Assembly: GCA_013791885.1 (NCBI GenBank)
Contig: VMSZ01000011.1
Span: 1 to 40,727, forward strand
Direction of reading: 5' to 3'
DNA: 40,727 bases
DNA from: Sulfurimonas sp.
Lineage (GTDB): Bacteria > Campylobacterota > Campylobacteria > Campylobacterales > Sulfurimonadaceae
The first letter of the stretch is position 1. Each line of letters starts with the position of its first letter. This document shows positions 23,585-32,943 of this stretch, piece after piece. The notes under the pieces were generated by a model, which was not told where the DNA came from, did not search any database, and saw only the letters and a program-made list of their open reading frames with translations. The translations under genes and the position numbers were made by a program.

Positions 23585-24844
23585 ATGAATAAAGAAGATT
23601 TTAACGAAGGGCTTTTAGGTTTTTTGGATGCTTCACCGACACCTTTTCATGCAACAGAAAATATGGCGGGAATGTTCGAAAACGCAGGATTTATAAAACT
23701 TGATGAGTTAAATACGTGGAATTTGGAAATAAATCAAAAGTATTATGTGACAAGAAATGATTCTTCCATTATTGCGTTTACCTATCCTGGGGCGAAAAAC
23801 TATCTTTTAGTAGGTGCGCATACAGATTCGCCAAACCTCAAGCTCAAACCAAATCCTACTATTAAAGAACATGGGGTTGTGAAATTTGGGGTTGAACCTT
23901 ATGGGGGAATTTTACTGAATCCTTGGTTTGACAGAGACCTCTCTTTAGCGGGCCGCGTTTCGTACCTCAATGCCAAAAATGTCATTAAAGAGGCGCTTAT
24001 AGATGTAAGAAAACCTTTGGCAATCATTCCTTCTTTGGCCATTCACCTTGACCGTGAGGCCAACAACACGAAGAGCATAAACGCACAAACAGATATCTCT
24101 CCTATTATTGCTACGGCGGAAGAGTTTGATTTCGACCTCTTCTTAAAGTCTGAGATTGAGAAAAACTGCGATGAGGATGTTGTTGAACTTTATGCAAACG
24201 AGCTGAGTTTGTATGACACGCAAAACGCAAGTTATGTGGGTTTAAATGATGATTTTATAGCGAGTGCGAGGCTCGATAATCTTTTGAGCTGTTATGTTGG
24301 AATGCTCGCAATTTGCTCCGTGGATGAAACTACGCCTATGCTTTTTATTGCAAGTGACCATGAAGAGGTTGGAAGTGCTTCAACTTCAGGAGCTGGCGGA
24401 AGCTTTTTGGAAAATACTTTAAAAAGAATGTTCGCAAATTATGAGGACTATGTGCAAATGACACGCAGTTCTCTACTTATTTCGGCAGACAATGCGCATG
24501 CAGTGCATCCAAATTTTGCGGCAAAACATGACAAAGAGCACTCACCGAAGATAAACGCAGGTGTTGTCATTAAGGTAAACGCGAATCAAAGATATGCGTC
24601 AAACTCTAAAACCATCTCGCGTTTTATGAATGTGGCTTCTTCGTTGGGTGAAAAAACGCAGAATTATGTCACAAGAAGCGACATGGGCTGCGGCTCGACC
24701 ATAGGCCCCATAACTGCTACAAGATTGGGGATAGAAACTCTCGACATCGGATTGCCTACGTATGCTATGCACTCTATCAGAGAGCTTTGCGGAACCTCAG
24801 ATGCACATTCGCTTTATAAAATTTTACTTGCGTTTGGCGACTGA
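23585..24844 (+). CDS. apeB: M18 family aminopeptidase
   Basis: A dinuclear-zinc aminopeptidase of about 419 residues that trims N-terminal, often acidic, residues from peptides in the cytoplasm. Family motifs are complete: LVGAHTDSPNLKLKP (zinc His and Asp), IHLDREAN, FIASDHEEVGS with the catalytic and metal-binding glutamates, ISADNAHAVHPN, SDMGCGSTIGP and AMHSIRELCGTSD with the last zinc His. ATG 23585 lies 8 bases after GGGAG; GTG 23570 would start within that ribosome site. Its TGA stop overlaps the flgS ATG by one base (TGATG), so both are translated together. Confidence 0.93.
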   Translation: MNKEDFNEGLLGFLDASPTPFHATENMAGMFENAGFIKLDELNTWNLEINQKYYVTRNDSSIIAFTYPGAKNYLLVGAHTDSPNLKLKPNPTIKEHGVVKFGVEPYGGILLNPWFDRDLSLAGRVSYLNAKNVIKEALIDVRKPLAIIPSLAIHLDREANNTKSINAQTDISPIIATAEEFDFDLFLKSEIEKNCDEDVVELYANELSLYDTQNASYVGLNDDFIASARLDNLLSCYVGMLAICSVDETTPMLFIASDHEEVGSASTSGAGGSFLENTLKRMFANYEDYVQMTRSSLLISADNAHAVHPNFAAKHDKEHSPKINAGVVIKVNANQRYASNSKTISRFMNVASSLGEKTQNYVTRSDMGCGSTIGPITATRLGIETLDIGLPTYAMHSIRELCGTSDAHSLYKILLAFGD

Positions 24845-25842
24845 TGGGTGAAAATTCCATAACACCCGAGGAGTTAAATCTTTTAATAGACCAGACCTAT
24901 AAGGTTGAAAAAGAGTTTAACGAACTTAAAGCTTCTTATATGCATCTGCAGGATACCATTGAAAATGTCGTTGAGTTTCTGCCAAATGCCATCTGGATTT
25001 TAAACGCGGACAATTCTGTTTTTCTACAAAATTCACAGGCAAAAAAACTTCAAGAACTATTGACACTTTTAGAAGCTCGCGGGAACGATTACGAAGTTCA
25101 GTTCAACGGCTTCTCTTACCTTGTAAAGAGCTCGATGTATCAAGATAAAATGATGCTGAGTGCAACGGACATAACAGAACAAAAACGCAAAGAAAATCTT
25201 GCGACTATGGGACAAATGGCGGCACATCTTTCGCATGAGATTCGCAATCCCATAGGTTCTATTTCGCTGCTGAGCTCAACACTCAAAAAAAGAGTCATCG
25301 CAGAGAATATTCCCATAGTTGAAGAGATTCAAAAGTCTGTTTGCCGTATTGAACGCATTGTTAAAGCTACTTTGATGTTTTCTAAAGGGGTAGAAGCAAA
25401 TAAAAAACTTTTTCTTTGGAGTGCGCTTAAAGACTCTTTAGATATGTCCATTGGCTACTATGCTTATTCAAAAGAGATAACATTCATTTTCCCAACGGAA
25501 GATTTTACACTCAACGCAGACAAAGATTTGCTGGAGATGCTTTTTTCAAACTTTATTATAAACGCCATTGACGCGATTGAACTTGATGAAAAAGAAGACG
25601 ATGAAGAGGGCGAGATAGAACTTGTCTATAAGAGTGAAGATAAGTTTCACATTTTTCACATTTATGACACAGGTGTGGCCATAGAAAACGAAAAAGAGCT
25701 CTTCGAAGCCTTTAAGAGCACAAAAGTCAAAGGAAACGGCTTGGGTCTGGTTCTCTCAAGAGAGATAGCCCAGGCACACGGAGGATGTGTTACACTTCTT
25801 GTCGGAGAGAGAAAAGGTTTTGAGATAAGGCTGCAAAAGTAA
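24844..25842 (+). CDS. flgS: FlgS-type flagellar sensor histidine kinase
   Basis: In Campylobacter and Helicobacter, FlgS phosphorylates FlgR, which activates sigma-54 for hook and rod genes. This 332-residue cytoplasmic kinase has no membrane segment. An N-terminal coiled coil (about 10-45) and a PAS-like region FLPNAIWILNADNSVFLQN lead to the HisKA box LSHEIRNPIGSISLL with His131. The ATPase domain follows, with the N box around Asn240 (FIINAIDAI), DTG at 275-277 and the G box GNGLGL at 297-302. The N-terminal plan and H-box match FlgS as I remember it. NtrB-like nitrogen kinases are the alternative. It starts inside the apeB stop. Confidence 0.8.
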   Translation: MGENSITPEELNLLIDQTYKVEKEFNELKASYMHLQDTIENVVEFLPNAIWILNADNSVFLQNSQAKKLQELLTLLEARGNDYEVQFNGFSYLVKSSMYQDKMMLSATDITEQKRKENLATMGQMAAHLSHEIRNPIGSISLLSSTLKKRVIAENIPIVEEIQKSVCRIERIVKATLMFSKGVEANKKLFLWSALKDSLDMSIGYYAYSKEITFIFPTEDFTLNADKDLLEMLFSNFIINAIDAIELDEKEDDEEGEIELVYKSEDKFHIFHIYDTGVAIENEKELFEAFKSTKVKGNGLGLVLSREIAQAHGGCVTLLVGERKGFEIRLQK

Positions 25843-25863
25843 AATAAAAAGCAGGAGTGAATC

Positions 25864-26574
25864 ATGGCAAAAGTGTTGATTTTATCTGGTGCAGGTCTTA
25901 GCGCAGAGTCAGGCATATCTACCTTTAGAGAGGCAGATGGCTTATGGGAGAAACATCGTGTAGAAGATGTTTGCAGTGCCGGGTGTTTAGATACAAACGG
26001 TGAAGCCACAAGAGCTTTTTATGATGCAAGAAGAACAGATTTAAAAGACAAAAAACCAAACCATGCACATAAAGTTTTGGTAGAACTCAAGCAAAAATAT
26101 CCGCAAGAAATAAGCATACTCACTCAGAATATAGACGATCTTTTTGAAAAAGCGGGCATAAAACCCCAGGAGATTGTGCATTTACATGGATTTTTACCCC
26201 AACTTCGCTGCAGAGAATGTGAGGAGATTTATGAGATTGCCTACGTTAAGCAAGCAGAGTTTAACCATGGCGCTTGTCCTAAATGTTTTGGTGAACTACG
26301 TCCAAATATAGTCTTTTTCGGAGAAAGTGCACCATTGTATGAAAAACTTACGTCTGAGTTAAATGAATGTGATATGATTGTCGTAATAGGCACAAGCGGC
26401 AATGTTTTAGATGTCACTTACTTTGCTCAGTTGTGTGATTATTCTATTCTCAATAATCTTGAGCCAAGTTCTGCTATAGATGATAAATATTTTACGAAAG
26501 TATATTATGCAAAAGCTACAGAAGCTATAGACACTATTGCAGAATTAATAGAGGAGTTTTTAGAGAATGCATAA
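25864..26574 (+). CDS. cobB: Sirtuin NAD-dependent protein deacylase
   Basis: Sirtuins remove acyl groups from lysines using NAD. All core motifs are present: GAGLSAESGISTFR at the N-terminus, TQNIDDLFEKAG, catalytic His108 in HLHG, zinc cysteines at 116, 119, 138 and 141, NIVFFGE and VIGTSG. Tyr53 and Arg56 in FYDARR match the pair that lets CobB and SIRT5 accept succinyl-lysine, so desuccinylation is plausible as well as deacetylation. At 236 residues it is a class III-sized enzyme. It lies 21 bases after flgS and its stop overlaps the start of cti by eight bases. Confidence 0.93.
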   Translation: MAKVLILSGAGLSAESGISTFREADGLWEKHRVEDVCSAGCLDTNGEATRAFYDARRTDLKDKKPNHAHKVLVELKQKYPQEISILTQNIDDLFEKAGIKPQEIVHLHGFLPQLRCRECEEIYEIAYVKQAEFNHGACPKCFGELRPNIVFFGESAPLYEKLTSELNECDMIVVIGTSGNVLDVTYFAQLCDYSILNNLEPSSAIDDKYFTKVYYAKATEAIDTIAELIEEFLENA

Positions 26575-28918
26575 TTTTATTTTCATAGCGTTTGTGGCTT
26601 TATTTTTTACAGCCTGTTCGGTGGAACCCTTGCAACCGGTACAAGTTGCAATGGTAAATAAACGCGTGAATTACCTTCAGGAAGTAAAACCAATATTAGA
26701 AAAACGTTGTGTTGTCTGCCATTCATGCTATAACTCTCCGTGTCAGCTTAAGTTTGACTCTTATGAAGGACTTGAGCGAGGCAGTTCCAAAGCAAAAGTT
26801 TATATGGGAGAGCGTTTGAGAGCGCAGGAACCTTCAAGACTTTTTTTAGATGCGCACAGTTCTCTAGAATGGAGAAGTAAGGGTTTTAACAGCGTGAGTG
26901 AATCAAACTCTTCTGTAGGAACAAATGACTCAATTATGCTTCAGCTCTTAGACCATAAAATGAAAAATCCTAAAAGTGTCGGGGAGTATTTGAGTGAGAG
27001 TGATGATTTAACATGCGCCAAAGACACAAAAGAGTTAGCTGAATTTTTAGATGACAACCCAAATCAGGGAATGCCTTTTGGTTTTCCTCCGCTGGAGGAG
27101 AAAGAATATAAAACACTTGCACAGTGGCTCTCTCAAGGTGCTCCAATGCCGAGTGAAGAAGAAAATATAAAACTCAAATCTTCTTCTGAAAAAGTATTAC
27201 CTCAAATTCTAAAATATGAAGAGTTTTTTAATAAAGAAGATGCCAAGCATGTTATGAGTGCAAGATACATTTATGAGCATCTTTTCTTGGCACATCTTTC
27301 ATTTGCAGAGCAGCCGGAAGAATTTTACGAATTGGTGCGTTCAAAAACACCGTCGCCACAGCCTATAGAGGTCATTGCCACACTTCGACCTTATGATGAC
27401 CCTGGAGTAGAGAAATTTTATTACCGTTTTAAAAAAATTCACTCTACTATTGTTCACAAAACGCATATGCTTTATGATTTGGATGATGCAAAACTTCAAA
27501 GATATGAAGAGCTTTTTATAAAATCGGAGTGGAATGAAAAACCTTATGTAGTCGGTTTTAAAACTTCTTTTAATGCAGAACCTTTTAAAGTTTTTGAGCA
27601 GATTCCTGCAAGTTCAAGATATGCATTTTTACTCGACAATTCAGAGTATGTTGTAAGAACTTTTATAAGAGGTCCTGTTTGTAAGGGGCAAATAGCTCTC
27701 AATGTCATAAATGACCATTTTTGGATTGCGTTTATGGATCCAAAATACGACCTTTCACTCAAATATCCGAAATTTTTAAAAACGCAGTATGAAAATTTGA
27801 AAATGCCTATAGAAGCGGGAAGTGATATGAAGCTTATAGACACATTCAGCGATATTTATAATGAAAAAGCTATTGCCTATAACGAACAAAGACAAAAACT
27901 TTATGATGAAGTGTATAAAAATGGCTTGGATTTGGATGGTGTTTGGAAGGGTGACAATGCTTCTAGCGCACCACTTTTAACTGTTTACAGACATTTCGAC
28001 AGTGCTTCGGTTCATAAAGGAATTTTGGGAAATCTTCCAAAAACAGCCTGGGTGATTGATTACCCTTTGCTTGAGAGAATCTATTACTCTTTGGTTGCCG
28101 GCTTTGATGTCTATGGGAATATCGGTCATCAAGCTTCAGTGCGCCGTTACATGAGCAGACTCAGAGTCGAAGGAGAGAGCTATTTTCTCAATTTTTTACC
28201 AAAAGAAGATAGAGAAAAATTGTTTGAATCTTGGTATGTTGGAGCAGAAGATGAGATACAGCACTCTCTCTCGCAAAATGAAACGCCTATTACATTTACA
28301 AAAATAAACTCAAAAAGAGAGTTCTTTGAAAATATCGTTCATTCGCATCTTTTAAAAGAAGCAGGGATAAGTTTTGATAAATACAATTATGTGAACGAAA
28401 ATGAGAGAATTCCGTCACTTCCAAAAGAGTATAAATCAAAAGAGGATTATATTCAAGGTTTCCGCTCGCTTGTAAAAGAGGGCACTTCTTTTATAAAACT
28501 TGTTAACGGAAACAATTCAAATCTTGCTTACATCAGAGTCAAAGTGAGCGAAGATGAAGATATAGTTGTCTCCGTCATCGTCAACAGATGGCACGATAAT
28601 GTCTCTTTTATGTTTAATGAATCGGCAAGACTTGACCCGTCTAAAGATGATTTAGACTTTGTAGAAGGTCTTGTCGGTTCCTACCCGAACCTCTTTCTGG
28701 TCGTTGAGCTCAAAGATTTGCCGGACTTTTTTGACATGATGCACAACTATGACGGCAGTAAAGCATACATTGCAAAGTTTTTAAAGTATGGCATAAGCCG
28801 CGGAGATGAAGATTTTTGGGAACATTACGACTGGTTTGCGCAACGATTTGGGGAACAAAACCCTCATGAAGCCGGTTTACTGGATTTAAATCGTTACTAT
28901 TACAAAGTTTTACGATAA
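26567..28918 (+). CDS. cti: Fatty acid cis/trans isomerase (Cti), periplasmic haem lipoprotein
   Basis: Cti converts cis to trans unsaturated acyl chains in phospholipids, stiffening the membrane during solvent, heat or osmotic stress. The 783-residue product starts with a signal sequence ending FFTAC (lipobox), so it should be exported and lipid-anchored. A c-type haem site CVVCH is at residues 48-52, followed by Cys54 and Cys59. The rest is the long Cti domain, with LRPYDDPGVEKFYYRFKKIH and the late VNRWHDNVSFMF block. Haem attachment would need the CcsBA system encoded at 29802. It overlaps the sirtuin gene by ATGCATAA. No cis/trans activity can be proved from sequence. Confidence 0.88.
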   Translation: MHNFIFIAFVALFFTACSVEPLQPVQVAMVNKRVNYLQEVKPILEKRCVVCHSCYNSPCQLKFDSYEGLERGSSKAKVYMGERLRAQEPSRLFLDAHSSLEWRSKGFNSVSESNSSVGTNDSIMLQLLDHKMKNPKSVGEYLSESDDLTCAKDTKELAEFLDDNPNQGMPFGFPPLEEKEYKTLAQWLSQGAPMPSEEENIKLKSSSEKVLPQILKYEEFFNKEDAKHVMSARYIYEHLFLAHLSFAEQPEEFYELVRSKTPSPQPIEVIATLRPYDDPGVEKFYYRFKKIHSTIVHKTHMLYDLDDAKLQRYEELFIKSEWNEKPYVVGFKTSFNAEPFKVFEQIPASSRYAFLLDNSEYVVRTFIRGPVCKGQIALNVINDHFWIAFMDPKYDLSLKYPKFLKTQYENLKMPIEAGSDMKLIDTFSDIYNEKAIAYNEQRQKLYDEVYKNGLDLDGVWKGDNASSAPLLTVYRHFDSASVHKGILGNLPKTAWVIDYPLLERIYYSLVAGFDVYGNIGHQASVRRYMSRLRVEGESYFLNFLPKEDREKLFESWYVGAEDEIQHSLSQNETPITFTKINSKREFFENIVHSHLLKEAGISFDKYNYVNENERIPSLPKEYKSKEDYIQGFRSLVKEGTSFIKLVNGNNSNLAYIRVKVSEDEDIVVSVIVNRWHDNVSFMFNESARLDPSKDDLDFVEGLVGSYPNLFLVVELKDLPDFFDMMHNYDGSKAYIAKFLKYGISRGDEDFWEHYDWFAQRFGEQNPHEAGLLDLNRYYYKVLR

Positions 28919-29030
28919 AAATTTCTCCTTGTGTTTGCTTTAACACCTGCGCATGGCTTAAATTTTTTTGCATATTTTTATACTTTTGGGAATAAGATGA
29001 TAAATAAAACTTATATCTAAGGAGTGTAAA

Positions 29031-29711
29031 ATGAAATTCGAATTAATGCCGCTGCCTTTTAGCGAGACGGCTTTAGAACCTTATATTTCCTCTGAAACAA
29101 TACGGTACCATTATGCAAAGCACCATGCAACTTATGTAGATAAGCTCAATATACTTAAAGAAGGTACTGAGTTTGAAAAAAAACCTCTAGAGTATATTAT
29201 CAAGAATGCTCGTGGAGCTCTTTTTAATAATGCGGCGCAGGTTTATAATCATGACTTTTATTGGTACGGGTTAACACATTTGTCTCACGGCGCTTCGGTT
29301 GAATTGTCTGATTGTATTGAACGTGACTTTGGTTCAATGCAAAAATTTAAAGAGATATTTATTGCCAAAGCAACAGCGCTTTTTGGCTCCGGATGGGTGT
29401 GGCTCGTCTTAGACAAAGACGCCAAGCTTATCATTAAAGAATATTCAAACGCAGACAATCCGCTCAAAGAAAATCTCACGCCTCTGTTGACATGTGATGT
29501 TTGGGAACATGCCTATTACATTGACAAACGCAATGCAAGAGCGGAGTATCTTGAAAATTACTTCAAAATAATTAATTGGCGATTTGTCTCCGATAATTTA
29601 GCAAATGCACTCAATGACCCAACGAACAGTTATTCTCAGCCATGCAATGATAACAGTGAAGTGTGTGATTATATCGATGCCATGCAGGAGTATGAACACA
29701 CGCCTTCATAA
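29031..29711 (+). CDS. sodB: Iron superoxide dismutase
   Basis: Destroys superoxide in the cytoplasm. Metal ligands are His27, His74, an Asp in CDVWEHAYYID and its nearby His, in the E. coli SodB spacing. Gln70 in NNAAQVYNHDFYW is the second-shell glutamine of iron-type enzymes. At 226 residues it is about 30 longer than SodB; the extra tail after NWRFVSDNLA contains two cysteines (PCNDNSEVC) and is of unknown use. AAGGAG precedes the ATG closely. The upstream A/T-rich region has ATAAG and CTTAT half-sites 13 bases apart, a possible Fur/PerR-like operator, but weak. A strong terminator follows at 29728. Confidence 0.95.
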   Translation: MKFELMPLPFSETALEPYISSETIRYHYAKHHATYVDKLNILKEGTEFEKKPLEYIIKNARGALFNNAAQVYNHDFYWYGLTHLSHGASVELSDCIERDFGSMQKFKEIFIAKATALFGSGWVWLVLDKDAKLIIKEYSNADNPLKENLTPLLTCDVWEHAYYIDKRNARAEYLENYFKIINWRFVSDNLANALNDPTNSYSQPCNDNSEVCDYIDAMQEYEHTPS

Positions 29712-29727
29712 ACTCTTCTTTTAGCAC

Positions 29728-29751
29728 AAGGATAAGAGTATTCTTATCCTT
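29728..29751 (+). terminator. Intrinsic terminator after sodB
   Basis: A perfect 10-bp stem (AAGGATAAGA/TCTTATCCTT) with a four-base GTAT loop begins 17 bases after the sodB stop and is followed by a T-rich stretch. It isolates sodB from the ccsBA operon. Confidence 0.8.
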
Positions 29752-29801
29752 ATATTAGTTTATTTTGACTAAAATACCCCACTTAAATAAAAGGTATTTT
29801 G

Positions 29802-32800
29802 ATGAAACAACTTTTATCTCTTTTTAGCTCTATGAAAACAATGGCTGTTTTGATGTTGATTTTTGCTTTTGCAGTCGGTTACGCAACGTTTATAGAAAAT
29901 GATTACGGAACTATGACCGCTAAAGCGGATGTCTACAATGCAAAATGGTTTGAGTTTTTACTCTTATTATTAACAATAAACTTAATGTTGAATATACATA
30001 AATACAAGATGTATACCATCAAAAAAGCCCCTATATTTATATTCCATATTGCTTTTATTGTCATACTTATCGGTGCGGCAATTACACGTTTTGTCGGTTT
30101 TGAAGGCTCAATGCATATCCGCGAGGGCGAGAGTTCTGCGACTATGACAAGTTCGGAGACGTATTTCAGCGTTGAAGCTACAAGCGGTCCGAAAAAAGTT
30201 TCTTCAAGCGAAGCAGTGTACCTTTCAAAACGCACTTCAAATACACTCTCCTCATCTTTTACTGTAGATGCAAAAAAAGTAGAAGTAAAATTACTTGAGT
30301 ATATTCCGGACGCAATAGAAAAAAGTGTCCAAGATAAGGTTCATGGCAAGCCGGCAGCGAGTATGATGGTTACTTCAGGTGGAAAGGGTGAGAGCATCAT
30401 CCTCAAACACGGAGAATTTTTTGATAATGGTGAATTTGTTTTAGATTTTGATTCAAACGAGACTTTTAACAAGCCTGTTATTGCTGTTTATGTTGAGAAT
30501 GAAGTACTTTTTATGAAACATAAAGAGCCGCTGGCATTTTTGAAGATGGATGACAGGTCAACCGGAGATTTGGCTGCAAATGAGAAAGAGCTATTTGCAA
30601 CAAGAACTCTTTATACACAGGGCTCAGGCAGTTTTGTTCTCAAGGAATTTTTTCCTTATGCTTCGACACAAATTATTTCAAATCCAAATGCTTCCGCGCA
30701 ACAGCCAGGTTATGATGCCTTGCGTTTTGATGTGAATGTAGATGGAGTTTCAAAAGAGGTGATGATTTATGGAAGAGCAGGAGTGATGGCAAATGAATCT
30801 CACGATGTTGTTAACGGCGTGGATGTACACCTTTCATACGGGGCAAAAAAACTTTATCTGCCGTTTGAAATAAGACTTGTTGATTTCCAGCTTGACCGCT
30901 ATCCTGGTTCTATGAGTCCTTCTTCTTACGCGAGTGAGGTACTATTAATAGATAAAGAACAGGCTATTGAAATGCCATACAGGATTTTTATGAACAATAT
31001 ATTGGAACACAGAGGGTACAGATTTTTCCAGGCTTCGTATGATCAAGACGAGCAGGGAACTGTTCTTTCTGTCAATAACGACCCGGGAACACTTCCATCT
31101 TACATAGGCTATTTCTTGCTTGCATTAGGAATGTTCTGGTCTTTGTTTTCAAAAGAAAACAGATTTTCGAAATTGGCGGATAAAGCACAAAAAGCAAGAA
31201 ATGGACAAAGCAAAATTCTTTCTCTTTTTGCAGTATGTGCCTTAGCGCTCAGCTTTGCTCCTGCTCATGCAGAAGAGCTTGACCCTGCGCTTAAAACAAT
31301 TCTCTCTTTTGACAAAACACATGCAGATAAATTCGGTCAGCTCATAGTTCAAGACAGCGGCGGAAGAATGAAGCCTGTTGACACACTTGCAACAGAAATT
31401 TTAGCAAAGATTCATAGAAGTGAAAACTTACAAATTGGTGCAAGTAAACTGACGCCAAATCAAGTTGTTCTTGGAATGATGGTACGTCCTGATGTTTATA
31501 GAGATATAAAAATTATTCGTACAAAAGATGAAAAAATAAATGCTCTTATCGGTGCAAAAACAGATGCTGCATATGCTTCATTTTCACAATTTTTCGGTGA
31601 TCCTGAAAATATGCAAGGCTATAAACTTGGCCAGGCAGTGGAAGAAGCTTCAAGAAAAGAGCCAAAACACAGAGATAAATTTGACAAAGAAGTTTTAAAA
31701 ATAGATGAAAGAGTCAATGTTGCGTTTATGGTTTATACGGGTTCACTTGTAAAAATATGGCCAAAACAAAATGACATGGCTAACAAATGGTATGCAACTA
31801 TTGAAGCGCTTCAAACTTATGAACCGGCAGATGCAGAGGCTTTAAGACTTATTGCAGTAGAGTATTTTACTTCTATTGACACTGCGCTTGAGACAGGAGA
31901 TTGGAGCAAGGTTGACGAGGCACTTGCAAAAATAGAGAAGTACCAAAAATTTTATGGTGCTCTGGTTTATCCGAGTACAAACAAAGTAGAAGCAGAAGTT
32001 TTTTATAATAAAGCGAAAATATTTGAGACCATTTATCCTTTGTATCTTTTACTTGGATTTTTACTGCTCATTCTAAGTTTTGTAAAAATACTCAAACCGG
32101 GTTTTAATATAACTTTTTTTACAAAAGTCACACTTTGGCTCTTAATACTTTTCTTTATTGCACATACGGCGGGACTCGCTCTTCGTTGGTATATTTCAGG
32201 TCACGCGCCTTGGTCCAACGGCTATGAGTCTATGATTTACATCGGCTGGGCAACGGTTCTCGCAGGCTTTATCTTTTCGAAGCGTTCCTCTATGACTATG
32301 GCTTCAACGGGAATTTTAGCAGGTCTTATTTTGTTTGTAGCGCATCTTAACTGGATGGACCCTCAGGTGACAAATTTGGTTCCAGTTTTGAACTCTTACT
32401 GGTTAAGTATTCATGTTTCGATGATTACTGCTAGTTATGGTTTCTTAGGCCTTGGAGCACTTCTTGGCTTTATTTCACTCATACTTTTTAACCTGAAAAA
32501 TGAAAAAAATGAAGTGAGAATTTCTCTTTCAATCAAAGAGCTGAACTCTATCAACGAGATGAGTTTAATGGTTGGACTTGTGCTTTTAACTGTGGGTAAC
32601 TTTTTAGGCGGCGTTTGGGCAAATGAGTCTTGGGGACGTTACTGGGGTTGGGACCCGAAAGAGACTTGGGCACTTGTAACTATTTTAGTCTACGCGGTTG
32701 TTCTGCACCTGCGTTTTATTAAACAGATTTACAACGATTTCAGCTTTAGCGTTATTTCGCTTCTTGCGTTTACATCGGTGCTTATGACTTACTTTGGGGT

Positions 32801-32933
32801 AAATTACTATCTTGCGGGACTTCACTCGTATGCAAAAGGCGATCCGGTTCCTATTCCTGATTTTGTGCCGATAACATACACGATTATCTTTTTAATCATT
32901 GCTTTGGCATATAGAAACAGAAAGTTAGTGTAA
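29802..32933 (+). CDS. ccsBA: Fused ResB-CcsA cytochrome c synthetase (System II)
   Basis: CcsBA exports haem and attaches it to CxxCH motifs of periplasmic cytochromes c. The 1043-residue protein has an N-terminal ResB half with membrane segments (about 10-110), a large periplasmic loop and a segment near 440. A long middle region follows, and a C-terminal CcsA half has at least six membrane segments. The haem-handling tryptophan-rich motif WGRYWGWDPKETWAL is near residue 944, and conserved histidines lie in the flanking helices. This fusion is typical of Campylobacterota. ATG 29802 follows AAAGG; a TTG just before it is ignored. It heads an operon continuing to hemH. Confidence 0.95.
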   Translation: MKQLLSLFSSMKTMAVLMLIFAFAVGYATFIENDYGTMTAKADVYNAKWFEFLLLLLTINLMLNIHKYKMYTIKKAPIFIFHIAFIVILIGAAITRFVGFEGSMHIREGESSATMTSSETYFSVEATSGPKKVSSSEAVYLSKRTSNTLSSSFTVDAKKVEVKLLEYIPDAIEKSVQDKVHGKPAASMMVTSGGKGESIILKHGEFFDNGEFVLDFDSNETFNKPVIAVYVENEVLFMKHKEPLAFLKMDDRSTGDLAANEKELFATRTLYTQGSGSFVLKEFFPYASTQIISNPNASAQQPGYDALRFDVNVDGVSKEVMIYGRAGVMANESHDVVNGVDVHLSYGAKKLYLPFEIRLVDFQLDRYPGSMSPSSYASEVLLIDKEQAIEMPYRIFMNNILEHRGYRFFQASYDQDEQGTVLSVNNDPGTLPSYIGYFLLALGMFWSLFSKENRFSKLADKAQKARNGQSKILSLFAVCALALSFAPAHAEELDPALKTILSFDKTHADKFGQLIVQDSGGRMKPVDTLATEILAKIHRSENLQIGASKLTPNQVVLGMMVRPDVYRDIKIIRTKDEKINALIGAKTDAAYASFSQFFGDPENMQGYKLGQAVEEASRKEPKHRDKFDKEVLKIDERVNVAFMVYTGSLVKIWPKQNDMANKWYATIEALQTYEPADAEALRLIAVEYFTSIDTALETGDWSKVDEALAKIEKYQKFYGALVYPSTNKVEAEVFYNKAKIFETIYPLYLLLGFLLLILSFVKILKPGFNITFFTKVTLWLLILFFIAHTAGLALRWYISGHAPWSNGYESMIYIGWATVLAGFIFSKRSSMTMASTGILAGLILFVAHLNWMDPQVTNLVPVLNSYWLSIHVSMITASYGFLGLGALLGFISLILFNLKNEKNEVRISLSIKELNSINEMSLMVGLVLLTVGNFLGGVWANESWGRYWGWDPKETWALVTILVYAVVLHLRFIKQIYNDFSFSVISLLAFTSVLMTYFGVNYYLAGLHSYAKGDPVPIPDFVPITYTIIFLIIALAYRNRKLV

Positions 32934-32943
32934 AAGGCTGAGA

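Noticed and set aside
28919-29030. A Fur or PerR box in front of sodB
   Set aside because: Only short ATAAG/CTTAT half-sites 13 bases apart are visible, which is too weak in an A/T-rich region to list as a feature.
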